Source: an uncultured Granulosicoccus sp. | GTDB lineage: Bacteria > Pseudomonadota > Gammaproteobacteria > Granulosicoccales > Granulosicoccaceae | Assembly: GCA_947495035.1 (NCBI GenBank) | Contig: CANLXI010000001.1 | Coordinates: 372,001 to 436,000, forward strand | Reading direction: 5' to 3' | DNA length: 64,000 nt | Shown here: positions 52,901 through 61,086 of the stretch, piece by piece | Position numbering within the stretch: the stretch's first letter is position 1 | How the letters are laid out: each line of letters begins with the position of its first letter | The notes under the pieces: generated by a model | What the model was told of the DNA's origin: nothing | Database searches by the model: none | What the model saw: only the letters and a program-made list of their open reading frames with translations | Made by a program: the position numbers and the translations under genes

Positions 52901-55500
52901 TTGCCATCAATGGTGCGCTTGGAACGTGTCATGGCAGCCTGGCCCAGATAGGCGGCCAGTTTCAGGCGTTGCGCCTCGCCACCACTGAGCGTCGGTACCG
53001 GCTGGCCGAGTTGCAGATACCCCAGGCCGACATCGCACAGGGATTGCAGGGCCGTGCGCACAGCCTTGTCGTCGATGAAGAACTCCAGGGCGCGATCCAC
53101 CGTCATGTCCAGCACATCGGCAATCGATTGTCCTTCTTCCTCATGGGCATTGAACAACTTGATTTCCAGCAGTTCCGGTCGGTAGCGACGCCCCTGACAC
53201 TCGGCACAGCGCAGATAGACGTCCGACAGGAACTGCATTTCCACATGCTCGAAACCATTGCCCGAACAGGCCGGGCAGCGCATGCCGGAGTTGAAGCTGA
53301 AGGCACTGGCCTTGTAGCCGCGTTCCTGTGCTTCGGGCACCTTTTCGAACAGCTTGCGAATTGCTTCAAAGGCACCGGTGTAGCTGACCGGATTGGAGCG
53401 AGCCGATTTGCCGATGGGTGACTGGTCTACCAGAATCACATCGCTGATCTCGTCGGCGCCGCTAATTCCGGCGTGCGACAGCGGCAGCTCTCCGGGTTTG
53501 CCCTTGAGGGCCGACAGGGCACTGAACAAGGTGTCCTGAATCAGGGTGGACTTGCCCGAGCCACTGGGTCCGGTCAGACATACCAGACGGTTCAGCGGAA
53601 TGTCGAGTGTCACGTTCTTCAGATTGTGACCGTTGGCGCCGGTCAGGACCAGATGTTCCACCGACTCGTGATCTCGCTGTGGCGACTGGAAATGCAGGGT
53701 CTTGTCGCCCTTGAGATAGCTTGCCGTCAGCGACTTGCGGCTTTTCAGCAAGGCTGCCGGTTTTCCGTTGAACACGATATTGCCGCCGTTGCGGCCCGGG
53801 CCGGGACCGATATCGATAATGCGATCGGCCGCCATCATCAGTTGCGGATCATGCTCGACCACGATCAGCGTGTTACCGGCATCGCGCAAACGCTGCAGCA
53901 CACGAATGACGCGATCCATGTCCTGAGCGTGCAGTCCGATGCTGGGTTCGTCCAGGACGAACAGGGTATTGACCAGAGAGGTGCCGAGCGCGGTGGTCAG
54001 ATTGATACGCTGCACCTCGCCGCCGGAGAGCGTGCGCGATTGACGATCCAGTGTCAGATAGCTCAGACCGACGTCGTTCAGATAGCTCAGGCGAGCCCGC
54101 ATTTCGCGCACAACCATGTCAGTGGGATCGTCGACATGACCTGCGGCGATGGCCTCGACGAACTGCAGCGAGGCTGATAGGGGCAGTTGCATCAGATCGA
54201 CGATATTCAGGCCGGGCAGGGTCTTCATGGCTTGATCGGACAGTGGCGATTCCACCGATCTGTGGCGTGCCAGCGGGTCGATGACCAGCTGCGCGTCCGC
54301 CAGTGAGCCGACTCGCCAGTTCAGCGATTCGGGTTTGAGCCGAGCACCATGACAGGCCGGACATTCGTCGTAGCTGCGATACTTGGCCAGCATGACTCGC
54401 ACATGCATGCGGTAGGACTTGCGTTCCAGCCAGTCGAAGAATCCCACAACGCCATACCAGTGATCATCGCCATTCTGGCCATCGCCGTGGATGACCCAGT
54501 CCTGTTGTTCCTGACTCAGGGACTCGAAGGGGACATCCAGCGGAATACCCTGCTTGCGGGCTGCCTTTTCCATGTCACGCTGGCAGACCGAGCTCTTTTC
54601 CGTCTGAAAAACCTTGACGGCTCCTCCCTTGAGCGTCTTGCCGACATCGGGCAGGGCAAGTCGGTAATCGATGCCGATGACACGACCAAAGCCCTTGCAG
54701 GTCTCACAGGCACCGATGGGGGAATTGAAGGAGAAGCTCGACGGCGTCGGCTCGCGGTATCGGATTCCGCAGTCCTCGCACTGCAGGGCAACAGAGTAGG
54801 TGGTCCGGGAGGCTGATTGCCGATCGTCGTCGAGCGTATGCACGGTGACCTTGCCCTGACCATAACGCAGTCCGGCCTCGATGGCTTCGATGAAGCGCCC
54901 GCGATTGTCTTCGCGGGTACTCAGCCGATCCTGAATGACGTCGATGCTGTCGTCGTTCTGCTGGTACACCCGCGTGTAGCCCTGGCGCGCCAGCCAGTCC
55001 TGGATCTCGGCAGCTTCGAAGTTCTCGGGGATGGGGATCCTGAAGGTCACCATGATACGGACAGACTCGTCGCTGTCGAACCAGTCGCTGCTGATGTTCT
55101 CGGGGGTGTCACGTTTGACCGGCTTGCCGCAGCAGCCGCAATACAGTTCGGCGGTTCGCGCAAACAGCAGCTTGATGTGATCGTTCAGCTCGGTCATGGT
55201 GCCGACGGTCGAGCGGGAGGTCCGCACCGGATTGGTCTGATCGATGGCAATCGCCGGTGGAATGCCCTCGATGCGATCCACCTGAGGTTTGTCCATGCGA
55301 TCCAGAAACTGACGCGCATAGGGCGAGAAGGTCTCTACATAGCGGCGCTGTCCTTCCGCATAGATGGTGTCGAAGGCCAGTGTCGACTTGCCGCTGCCGC
55401 TGACGCCCGTGATGACGATCAGCTCGCCATGGGGCAGTTTCAGATCGAGATTCTTCAGATTGTTCTGATAGGCATTCTCGATCAGTATGTGTTTGCTCAT
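49978..55500 (-). CDS. Tandem-fused double UvrA (excinuclease ABC subunit A-like)
   Basis: This 1840-residue protein contains two complete UvrA-like units in one chain, against about 940 residues for ordinary UvrA. Walker A motifs lie near residues 31, 643, 1012 and 1521, and ABC signatures (LSGGE) near 490, 836, 1370 and 1714. Both halves have CxxC zinc pairs (for example CEDCG with CETCKG, and CPACSG with CAECQG). Both also have segments resembling the UvrB-binding region. UvrA normally acts as a dimer that finds bulky DNA damage; fusion would fix the dimer in one polypeptide. No uvrB or uvrC is nearby, so whether it serves repair or another DNA-related role is unknown. Confidence 0.92.
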   Translation of the reverse strand: MSKHILIENAYQNNLKNLDLKLPHGELIVITGVSGSGKSTLAFDTIYAEGQRRYVETFSPYARQFLDRMDKPQVDRIEGIPPAIAIDQTNPVRTSRSTVGTMTELNDHIKLLFARTAELYCGCCGKPVKRDTPENISSDWFDSDESVRIMVTFRIPIPENFEAAEIQDWLARQGYTRVYQQNDDSIDVIQDRLSTREDNRGRFIEAIEAGLRYGQGKVTVHTLDDDRQSASRTTYSVALQCEDCGIRYREPTPSSFSFNSPIGACETCKGFGRVIGIDYRLALPDVGKTLKGGAVKVFQTEKSSVCQRDMEKAARKQGIPLDVPFESLSQEQQDWVIHGDGQNGDDHWYGVVGFFDWLERKSYRMHVRVMLAKYRSYDECPACHGARLKPESLNWRVGSLADAQLVIDPLARHRSVESPLSDQAMKTLPGLNIVDLMQLPLSASLQFVEAIAAGHVDDPTDMVVREMRARLSYLNDVGLSYLTLDRQSRTLSGGEVQRINLTTALGTSLVNTLFVLDEPSIGLHAQDMDRVIRVLQRLRDAGNTLIVVEHDPQLMMAADRIIDIGPGPGRNGGNIVFNGKPAALLKSRKSLTASYLKGDKTLHFQSPQRDHESVEHLVLTGANGHNLKNVTLDIPLNRLVCLTGPSGSGKSTLIQDTLFSALSALKGKPGELPLSHAGISGADEISDVILVDQSPIGKSARSNPVSYTGAFEAIRKLFEKVPEAQERGYKASAFSFNSGMRCPACSGNGFEHVEMQFLSDVYLRCAECQGRRYRPELLEIKLFNAHEEEGQSIADVLDMTVDRALEFFIDDKAVRTALQSLCDVGLGYLQLGQPVPTLSGGEAQRLKLAAYLGQAAMTRSKRTIDGKTLFLFDEPTTGLHFEDIDKLLGAFEQLVEQGHSLVVIEHNLDVIANADWIIDLGPAGGEAGGEIVCTGTPQQIMSHASSVTAASLRDYQEASDRLRISAVAEPIAPTQALVPLPEPGDAIEVHKAREHNLKNIDVHIPRDRLTVITGMSGSGKSTLAFDILFNEGQRRYLESLNAYARQFVQPASRPDVDAITGIPPTVAIEQRTSRGGRKSTVATMTEIYHFLRLLFVKLGVQYCPDCEVAISAQSVDAITAQVLKRHRGKTIHLHAPLIVDRKGYYTDLAKWALNKGFETLRVDGKALPTANWPRLDRFKEHTIDLPVASVTVDVRNEAELQALIQRAIDFGSGVVKIGTSRSNEKLFSTQRACPSCQRSFAELDPRMFSYNSRHGWCQECFGTGEIIPGFDEEQTGEERSWSGADQESVICTACHGQRLKPESLSVYFQDWNIADYTTLSIVEAGKVFASIRLDERQAAIARDSLKELNSRLSFLDEVGLSYLSLDRSAPTLSGGEAQRIRLAAQLGSNLQGVCYILDEPTIGLHPRDNRMLLDTLARLQKKGNTIVVVEHDEETILSADHIIDIGPGAGIRGGEIVAAGTVAQVRRNPQSVTGRLLDKPLQHPLYPPRGKPELQLQVKNATLHNLKNVSVDIPLGQLVCVSGVSGSGKSTLIRDVVHDNLRVLNAQKRKRKLGPLTGCEAITGWESISRLLEVDQTPIGKTSRSCPATYIGFWDNIRRLFADTTEARIRGYNASRFSFNTGDGRCDECGGQGMQRIEMSFLPDVRVLCEVCNGQRFNHETLSVRYKDKSIGEVLMMNVDEAVEFFDAHVSIHHALKLLQDVGLGYLTLGQQSRTLSGGEAQRIKLVSELAKAKPTVKDSSGKNIVNVHTLYILDEPTVGLHMADVENLIHVLHRLVEAGNSVIVIEHNLDIMAEADWIIDMGPEGGTGGGKIVARGTPKKIAASKRSRTAPYLAELFKS

Positions 55501-55805
55501 GAACTCAGGGGCGTTGTCTGAAGGGAAGTGGGGCGCCGCACTCTGAAAACCGTTGCCAGGCCCTCACAGGCACTGTCGGTCTGATACCGATTGACGCTGA
55601 TCGTATAGTGTACGGATATACGGTAGTTTGGGCCACGCAGGATCACACCTGACCGCTGCTGTAGAGTTGACACGATCCGGCAAGTTCAGGCAAGAGCCGC
55701 CGGTTGGCAAACGCCAGCATTGCCGCCTCTCCATCTGCAGGACGCCCGACTCTTCAGCAGGCAGGCCGAATGGCGGCTCTGCTGAATTATCACACCTGAC
55801 GCTGA
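55501..55805. other. 305-bp intergenic region, divergence not coding
   Basis: No convincing gene is present. The only notable item is a 12-bp direct repeat ATCACACCTGAC at 55642-55653 and 55789-55800. The gap lies upstream of the UvrA-like gene, so it should hold that gene's promoter, and downstream of the enolase-superfamily gene. Confidence 0.5.
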
Positions 55806-56954
55806 TCAGGGTGTCAGGACGATGGCGTGCGTTTCTAATGATGCTATTTCTTCTGGCAAACCAGTGATGCCCAGTCCGGATTCGGTATTGCACTGCCAGC
55901 AGCTCGCAGCCAGCCTTGATGACACCGTGCCAAAGCTATCTCTGAGCGGATTGGGGTTGACATCCACTTCGAGCAAACCGTCGCCTCCCACTGCCGCCAG
56001 CAGGTTGGCCGATGCCTGCAGTCCGATACCTCCACCCAGGAAATGCGGGCAATAGCGCAGGCCGGCGTTGCGCAGCTTCATGCCGACCTCCAGACAGCCT
56101 GTAATGCCGCCCCATTTGATGATGTCAGGTTGCACCACACTCAGGTATCTGGCCGCTATCGCCTGATCATATTCTTCATGCCCGACCAGGTTTTCCCCTC
56201 CTGCCAGCGGGTAGCTGCAGGTCTGAGACAGCAGTTGCCAGTCAGACTGAGGGGCATTGGCGGGAATGGGCTCTTCCAGCCAGGACAATGGCATGGAGGA
56301 GGAACCGCTCATGAATATCGTGGCTGATTCGGTGTTCCAGGCCTGATTCGCATCCACCGCAAAAGATTCGCCACTGACGCAATCGTCCAAGACCTGCCGC
56401 AGTTGCGCGAGATCCCGTTGCATTGAAAACCCGACCTTCAGTTTGAAGTCTCTGAATCCGATCTTCCGAGCCTCGTCAACAAGGGATTGTGCCTGGTCAA
56501 TGTGAATTCCGCTGGCGTAGGCCGGAACACTGTCCACCGCACTGTGGTTGATGTAGTGTCTCAATGTCAGGTCGGATTTGCGTGCAAACAAGTCCCACAG
56601 CGCGATATCGAGACCGGCAATGACCTGGCGAAACGGGCCCCATTCACCGCTTTGCAAGGCCACGATCCGTGTTTGCTGCTCCAGCGCGGGATACAGTTCA
56701 CTCGGATGATTCAGTGCCAGTTCGAATGCCAGTGGACCGATGTCTCGTGCCAGCAGATTGACCCGGTGTTCAGCTGCAGCGCTTGGCCAGTTGGCAAACA
56801 CCTCCCCCCAACCGAAAGCGCCATCGGCGTCTTCGATACGCAGAAAGACGGCCGGCCGATCGCGCAGAGTTCCGAAGGAGGTGGCGACTGGCCGATCGAT
56901 CGGGCTTCGTAGTGAAAAGGCGTCTATGCGCTTTATTCGAAGTGTTTGAGTCAT
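55806..56954 (-). CDS. Mandelate racemase/muconate lactonizing enzyme family protein
   Basis: This enolase-superfamily enzyme has the KxK motif in FKLKVGF, metal-ligand blocks AVDANQAWN and WLEEPIPANAP, and then AGGENLVG. A late PHFLGGGIGLQASANLLAA segment suggests the MR or galactarolactone cycloisomerase-like branch. Members dehydrate or isomerise acid sugars and related carboxylates. It overlaps the GntR gene by 4 bp and is probably cotranscribed with it. The cluster with TRAP and UxaA-like genes supports an aldonate or aldarate substrate, which is inferred only. Confidence 0.88.
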   Translation of the reverse strand: MTQTLRIKRIDAFSLRSPIDRPVATSFGTLRDRPAVFLRIEDADGAFGWGEVFANWPSAAAEHRVNLLARDIGPLAFELALNHPSELYPALEQQTRIVALQSGEWGPFRQVIAGLDIALWDLFARKSDLTLRHYINHSAVDSVPAYASGIHIDQAQSLVDEARKIGFRDFKLKVGFSMQRDLAQLRQVLDDCVSGESFAVDANQAWNTESATIFMSGSSSMPLSWLEEPIPANAPQSDWQLLSQTCSYPLAGGENLVGHEEYDQAIAARYLSVVQPDIIKWGGITGCLEVGMKLRNAGLRYCPHFLGGGIGLQASANLLAAVGGDGLLEVDVNPNPLRDSFGTVSSRLAASCWQCNTESGLGITGLPEEIASLETHAIVLTP

Positions 56955-57691
56955 GCGAGCAGGTTCATGTCCAGCTGGATGTAGTCACCGCGGTAGATCA
57001 CGTCGGCAACGTACAGGATGGTCTCATTGGCGTCACACAGAATCCGTCGCACTTCCGCTACCGGCTCACCGAGGGGGATGTCCAGGTGCATGGCGGTTTC
57101 CATGTCGCATTTGCTGACAAGCAATCGTTGTCTTGCGATTGAGATGTCGATATCCGGATCATCAAACAGAACGGGCAGTGCCAGACAGGTTCGAAATTCC
57201 GTTTCGTGCTTGTCGAAAATGGCCTTTGCCAGATACAGGGTGATCACGCAATACCGCTGCCCGTCCCTGGAATGCATGCGTTTGAGCATGTGATATTCCC
57301 CGGCGGAGGTGCCTGTCGAAACACCCTCGGGCAGCTCTGTAACCCGGTCTTCGAGGCTGACCAGATCCGGTACATCACCCCGGTAGACATCAACCAGTTC
57401 GGACAGACTGGTGACAACATGCAATGGGCGGGTCGGGGATTTATGAGCCAGAACGACTGTGCCTCGTCCACGCCGAGGGTCGACAAGTCCTTCGGATTCA
57501 AGAATCTTGATGGCTTCACGAACCGTCACCCGGGCTACCTGGAACTCTTCCACCAGTTCGTTCACTGTGGGCAGGAATTCGCCGGCTTGCCAGACCTTGC
57601 GCAGGATTCTCTGGCGCAATACTTCTGCCACCTTCAGGTAGAGCGGGGTCCGATCCTTTCGGAATTTCGAGTTTGACATAGGTTCATTCAT
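56951..57691 (-). CDS. GntR-family transcriptional regulator (HutC/UTRA type)
   Basis: The winged-helix HTH (ILRKVWQAGEFLPTVNELVEEFQVARVTVREAIKIL, in two blocks) is followed by a UTRA ligand domain ending in DVIYRGDYIQLDMNLLA. Such regulators are repressors relieved by the pathway substrate. It overlaps the downstream enolase-superfamily gene (ATGA) and is divergent from the GMC/TRAP operon. Palindromic sites in the divergent gap are its likely operators. Confidence 0.9.
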   Translation of the reverse strand: MNEPMSNSKFRKDRTPLYLKVAEVLRQRILRKVWQAGEFLPTVNELVEEFQVARVTVREAIKILESEGLVDPRRGRGTVVLAHKSPTRPLHVVTSLSELVDVYRGDVPDLVSLEDRVTELPEGVSTGTSAGEYHMLKRMHSRDGQRYCVITLYLAKAIFDKHETEFRTCLALPVLFDDPDIDISIARQRLLVSKCDMETAMHLDIPLGEPVAEVRRILCDANETILYVADVIYRGDYIQLDMNLLA

Positions 57692-57753
57692 ACCTGACTT
57701 TCACACGGTTGACCATCAAAAGAACCTAAAGTCCCATGTTTGGTATTTTTGTC

Positions 57754-57783
57754 TTGCATCGGAATGGAATCACTGATTATACT
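57754..57783 (+). promoter_or_regulatory. Candidate sigma-70 promoter for the GMC/TRAP operon
   Basis: TTGCAT (57754-57759) and TATACT (57778-57783) are 18 bp apart. The -10 matches the consensus at 5 of 6 positions. The palindromic operator begins about 10 bp downstream, at the predicted start of transcription. Confidence 0.55.
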
Positions 57784-57793
57784 TTGCACATTG

Positions 57794-57809
57794 GTCCTAT
57801 ATATAGGAC
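57794..57809. promoter_or_regulatory. Perfect 16-bp palindrome, likely GntR operator
   Basis: GTCCTATATATAGGAC reads the same on both strands. It sits just after the predicted start of the GMC/TRAP operon and 26 bp before its first start codon, a classic repressor site. The right arm overlaps the GGACTTTAGG half-site. Confidence 0.7.
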
Positions 57810-57834
57810 TTTAGGTGTTGGCTTGCGGAAGAAG

Positions 57835-59475
57835 ATGGCAGATTTTGACTACATCATCGTGGGAGCGGGGACCGCAGGCAGCACACTCGCTGCCCGCTTG
57901 ACGGAGGATTCATCCTGTCGGGTTCTGGTCCTGGAGGCTGGTGGATCCGATCGAAACCTGTGGTTGAAGCTGCCAGTCGGATACTACAAGTCGATATACA
58001 ACGACCGATATTCACGTTTGTACCGCACCGAGACTGATGTGGGCATCAATGGTCGTCGTATGGATTGCCCGAGAGGCCGTGTAATTGGTGGATCCAGTTC
58101 GATAAATGGCCTGATCTACATACGTGGTCAGCATCAGGATTTCGATGACTGGGCGCTGCAGGGCGCGGATGGCTGGGACTACAACAGCGTTCTGCCACAC
58201 TTTCGCACGCTCGAGAACTACGCCGGTGAACCCTCACAGTATCGAGGCAACCTGGGTCCGTTGCATGTCAGTGACTTGCGCAACCGCAACTCGGCGTGTG
58301 ATGCATGGATGGCCGCGGCGCGGGCAAGTGGTTTGCCGTTGAATCAGGATTTCAATGCGGAAACGACTTTCGGCATCGGATCCTATCAATTGACGCTCAA
58401 CGGACGTTTCCGGGACAGTGCTGCCACCGCCTTTCTCAAGCCTGCGATAAGCCGTCCCAATCTGACGGTAAACTTGCATGCCAACGTTACGGCTTTGCAT
58501 TTCGAGGGGAACCGGGTTCGCGGTGTGAAGTACCTCCACCGAGGGGAGGAAAGACAGGCGATGGCCGATTGTGAAGTCATTCTTTGCGGTGGAGCTGTAC
58601 AGACCCCGCAGCTGCTGCAACTTTCCGGTATCGGCCCAGAGAAGCTGTTGCAACGACACGGTATCACCGTGCGGTACGCTTCTCCCGAAGTGGGGGAGAA
58701 TCTGCAAGACCATATTCAGATGCGCACCATTGTCGAACTCTCCAGGAGAGGTGTTTCTCTGAATGACCACGTGCGCAACCCCCTGCGTCTGGCGAAGATG
58801 GGTCTGGAATGGTTGCTCGATGCTTCCGGACCATTGACAGTCGGTGCCGGTCAGGTTGGTGGTGCCTTGTGTACGCGACATGCCGATGGAGACCGACCGG
58901 ATTTGCAACTGTTTGTCATGCCATTGTCAGTAGACAAACCGGGCAAGCCTTTGCACAAGTTCCCCGGGTTCACCACCTCCTTCTGGCAGTGTCACCCTGA
59001 AAGTCGTGGCAGCATTCACATAAACTCGACGAACCCGCTGCAGGATCCATCGATTCAGATGAATTACCTGAGTGCGCAACGGGATCGCGAAGTGACAGTA
59101 GAGGGTCTCAAGATGGTCAGAGACATCTATCGTCAGCCGGCTTTCCGGTCCGAATGGACTCGCGAGATAATCCCCGGGGACGGCTGCAACAGTGACGAGG
59201 AAATGCTGCAAGCCATTCGAGAGAATGCAACTACGGTTTATCACCTGGTTGGCACCTGCCGGATGGGTCGCGATAGCAACGCAGTCGTGGACCCGAAGCT
59301 GAGAGTTCTCGGCGTTGAAGGGCTTCGCGTGGTGGACGCATCGGTCATGCCGCGCATCACTTCAGCCAATACCAATGCTGCAACCTACATGATTGCAGAA
59401 AAGGCAGCCTCCATGATTCGAGCTGCCACTGATACCACCAACCACCAAGGAGAATTCAGTCATGCGACTACATAA
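57835..59475 (+). CDS. GMC-family oxidoreductase
   Basis: This FAD-dependent glucose-methanol-choline family enzyme has DYIIVGAGTAGSTLAARL at the start and CPRGRVIGGSSSINGLIYIRG, in two blocks. The catalytic His-Asn region is in YHLVGTCRMGRDS and SANTNAATYMIAEKA. It oxidises an alcohol group of its substrate, and the product probably passes to the aldehyde dehydrogenase of the same operon. I start at ATG 57835 (MADFDY), giving 546 residues. An earlier in-frame ATG at 57736 would run through the operator. It overlaps the TRAP binding-protein gene by 14 bp. Confidence 0.92.
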   Translation: MADFDYIIVGAGTAGSTLAARLTEDSSCRVLVLEAGGSDRNLWLKLPVGYYKSIYNDRYSRLYRTETDVGINGRRMDCPRGRVIGGSSSINGLIYIRGQHQDFDDWALQGADGWDYNSVLPHFRTLENYAGEPSQYRGNLGPLHVSDLRNRNSACDAWMAAARASGLPLNQDFNAETTFGIGSYQLTLNGRFRDSAATAFLKPAISRPNLTVNLHANVTALHFEGNRVRGVKYLHRGEERQAMADCEVILCGGAVQTPQLLQLSGIGPEKLLQRHGITVRYASPEVGENLQDHIQMRTIVELSRRGVSLNDHVRNPLRLAKMGLEWLLDASGPLTVGAGQVGGALCTRHADGDRPDLQLFVMPLSVDKPGKPLHKFPGFTTSFWQCHPESRGSIHINSTNPLQDPSIQMNYLSAQRDREVTVEGLKMVRDIYRQPAFRSEWTREIIPGDGCNSDEEMLQAIRENATTVYHLVGTCRMGRDSNAVVDPKLRVLGVEGLRVVDASVMPRITSANTNAATYMIAEKAASMIRAATDTTNHQGEFSHATT

Positions 59476-60520
59476 ACAGGCACTCTGCCTGGCCAGTATT
59501 CTTGCGTTCGGACCGGCTCTGGCAACGGCTCAGGATACCAATCCACTCAACTGGGAATCCGTGCCGGAACTGGATGACCAGATCACCATGAAGATCGGTC
59601 ATTCGGTCAATATGGAATGGTCATCTCATACGGCGACCCTGAAGCGATTCGCGGAATTGGTGGCAATCTATACCCACAACGAAATCAAACCTGAGATCTT
59701 TCCGGGCGCACAGCTGGGAGGGGAGCGCGAAATGGTTCAACAGGCGAGGCAGGGTGCATTGCATGTAACTCTGCCTGCCACCAATAATATCGCAGCCCTG
59801 GCACCTTCGCTCAATGTGTTCATATTGCCTTACCTGGCAACATCCACCGAGCAGGTCAACTATCTGCAGGATGAAATCACACCCTTTCTGGTGCCTCGTG
59901 TCATCGAAGAGGCCGGTGTTCGCATCGTGGGGTGGGAAAACTCCGGCTGGCGGGCGTTTTTCTACAAGTCGGACAAACCGATCGAGAAGCCGGCTGATCT
60001 CGAAGCCCTGAAAATGCGAGTTCCCCCCAATCCGATCATGATTGCCACCTACGAGGCCTGGGGTGGGAATCCGACGCCTATCGCCTGGGCGGAACTCTAC
60101 AATGCGTTGCAGCAGGGTGTTGTCGAAGGCGGGGACAATCCGGTGACGGACGTCATCGGCATGAAATTCAATGAAGTGATCAATCGCATGACCACTTTCC
60201 ACTACACCATACTGACACACCCTATCGTGGTTTCCGAGCGTTGGTTCCAGAGGCTCTCGGAAGAACACCAGAATGCGATTCTTCGGGCCGGGAAGGAAGC
60301 CACGGATTACATCCGATGGTGGCAGCCGCTGGATGAGGCCAACTGGTGGGACAAGGCTCGAGAAGCCGGTGTCGAGATCACTGCCATCGAGAATGAAGAC
60401 GAGTGGTTGGAGAAGGCGCGTGCAATCTGGCCCGACTATTATGAAGTCATTGGTGATGATGGGGAAGAAGTGGCCAACAAGGCACTGGAAATCCTGGACA
60501 GCTTTTCTGGCAAGCCGTAA
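59462..60520 (+). CDS. dctP: TRAP transporter substrate-binding protein (DctP type)
   Basis: The signal peptide ends near ATAQD. The DctP-family domain has KIGHSVNMEWSSHTATLKRFAELV, FPGAQLGGEREMVQQAR and the ligand-arginine region LEALKMRVPPNPIMI. Proteins of this family bind C4-dicarboxylates, uronates or related acids in the periplasm. AAGGAGA lies before the ATG, and the start lies inside the GMC gene. It is followed by the two membrane subunits. Confidence 0.92.
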   Translation: MRLHKQALCLASILAFGPALATAQDTNPLNWESVPELDDQITMKIGHSVNMEWSSHTATLKRFAELVAIYTHNEIKPEIFPGAQLGGEREMVQQARQGALHVTLPATNNIAALAPSLNVFILPYLATSTEQVNYLQDEITPFLVPRVIEEAGVRIVGWENSGWRAFFYKSDKPIEKPADLEALKMRVPPNPIMIATYEAWGGNPTPIAWAELYNALQQGVVEGGDNPVTDVIGMKFNEVINRMTTFHYTILTHPIVVSERWFQRLSEEHQNAILRAGKEATDYIRWWQPLDEANWWDKAREAGVEITAIENEDEWLEKARAIWPDYYEVIGDDGEEVANKALEILDSFSGKP

Positions 60521-60591
60521 TTGCTGGTTCCTCAGTGCCCGGCGATGTCATTCGCCGGGCAACACGACAATGGTGCTGTAAGGAGTAGGCA

Positions 60592-61086
60592 ATGCAATTC
60601 TTGAGACATGCCCTGTTTGCGCTGGCAGCAGGAGGCCTCGGACTGATGGTGGCAGCACTGTTCCTGCAAGTGCTGTCCCGCGAATTTCGCTGGGCTGTCG
60701 ACTGGACCGAAGAACTGGGCAGGTTCAGCTTCATCGTCATGGTTTTCATTGCCGCTGCCTATGGCACTCTGACGCGAACCCATTTGCGTGTTTCGGTATT
60801 CTCCGATTTGCTGGCGAAGGTTGTGGGTGTTCGAACTGTCGATTTCATGCATACCGTGATATTGCTCGGCTTTGCTGCCGTCATGACAGTATTCTCCTGG
60901 TTGAATTTCATCGACGGACTGCGCTACCCCAACACGTCGCCGGCCATGGGCTTCAATCAGAACCATCTGTTTCTGGCGATGAGTGTCGGGTTTCTCATGA
61001 TCTTCATCCTGCATGTGCGTGATTTCTGGATTCTGTCACGTGGCGGTTTCCTGGATGATCCACAGCAGGAGGCAGGGGATGAATGA
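60592..61086 (+). CDS. dctQ: TRAP transporter small membrane subunit (DctQ type)
   Basis: The 164-residue protein has four membrane helices and the FRWAVDWTEELGRFSFIVMVFIAAAY region typical of DctQ, split across helix 2. It assembles with DctM in the membrane. An AAGGAG precedes the ATG. It overlaps dctM by 8 bp. Confidence 0.9.
   Translation: MQFLRHALFALAAGGLGLMVAALFLQVLSREFRWAVDWTEELGRFSFIVMVFIAAAYGTLTRTHLRVSVFSDLLAKVVGVRTVDFMHTVILLGFAAVMTVFSWLNFIDGLRYPNTSPAMGFNQNHLFLAMSVGFLMIFILHVRDFWILSRGGFLDDPQQEAGDE

Larger units (their letters stand above)
57725..57815. promoter_or_regulatory. Inverted operator half-sites flanking the divergent promoter
   Basis: CCTAAAGTCC (57725-57734) and GGACTTTAGG (57806-57815) are exact reverse complements 71 bp apart. 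They lie on both sides of the promoter and could allow looping by the divergently encoded GntR protein. Confidence 0.55.

Noticed and set aside
52492-53421. Plus-strand frame of about 300 codons opposite the UvrA-like gene
   Set aside because: No motif, and fully inside a conserved coding sequence on the other strand.
55591-55620. TTGACG with a GATATA-like element as a plus-strand promoter
   Set aside because: No plus-strand gene follows it in this gap, so it would drive nothing obvious.
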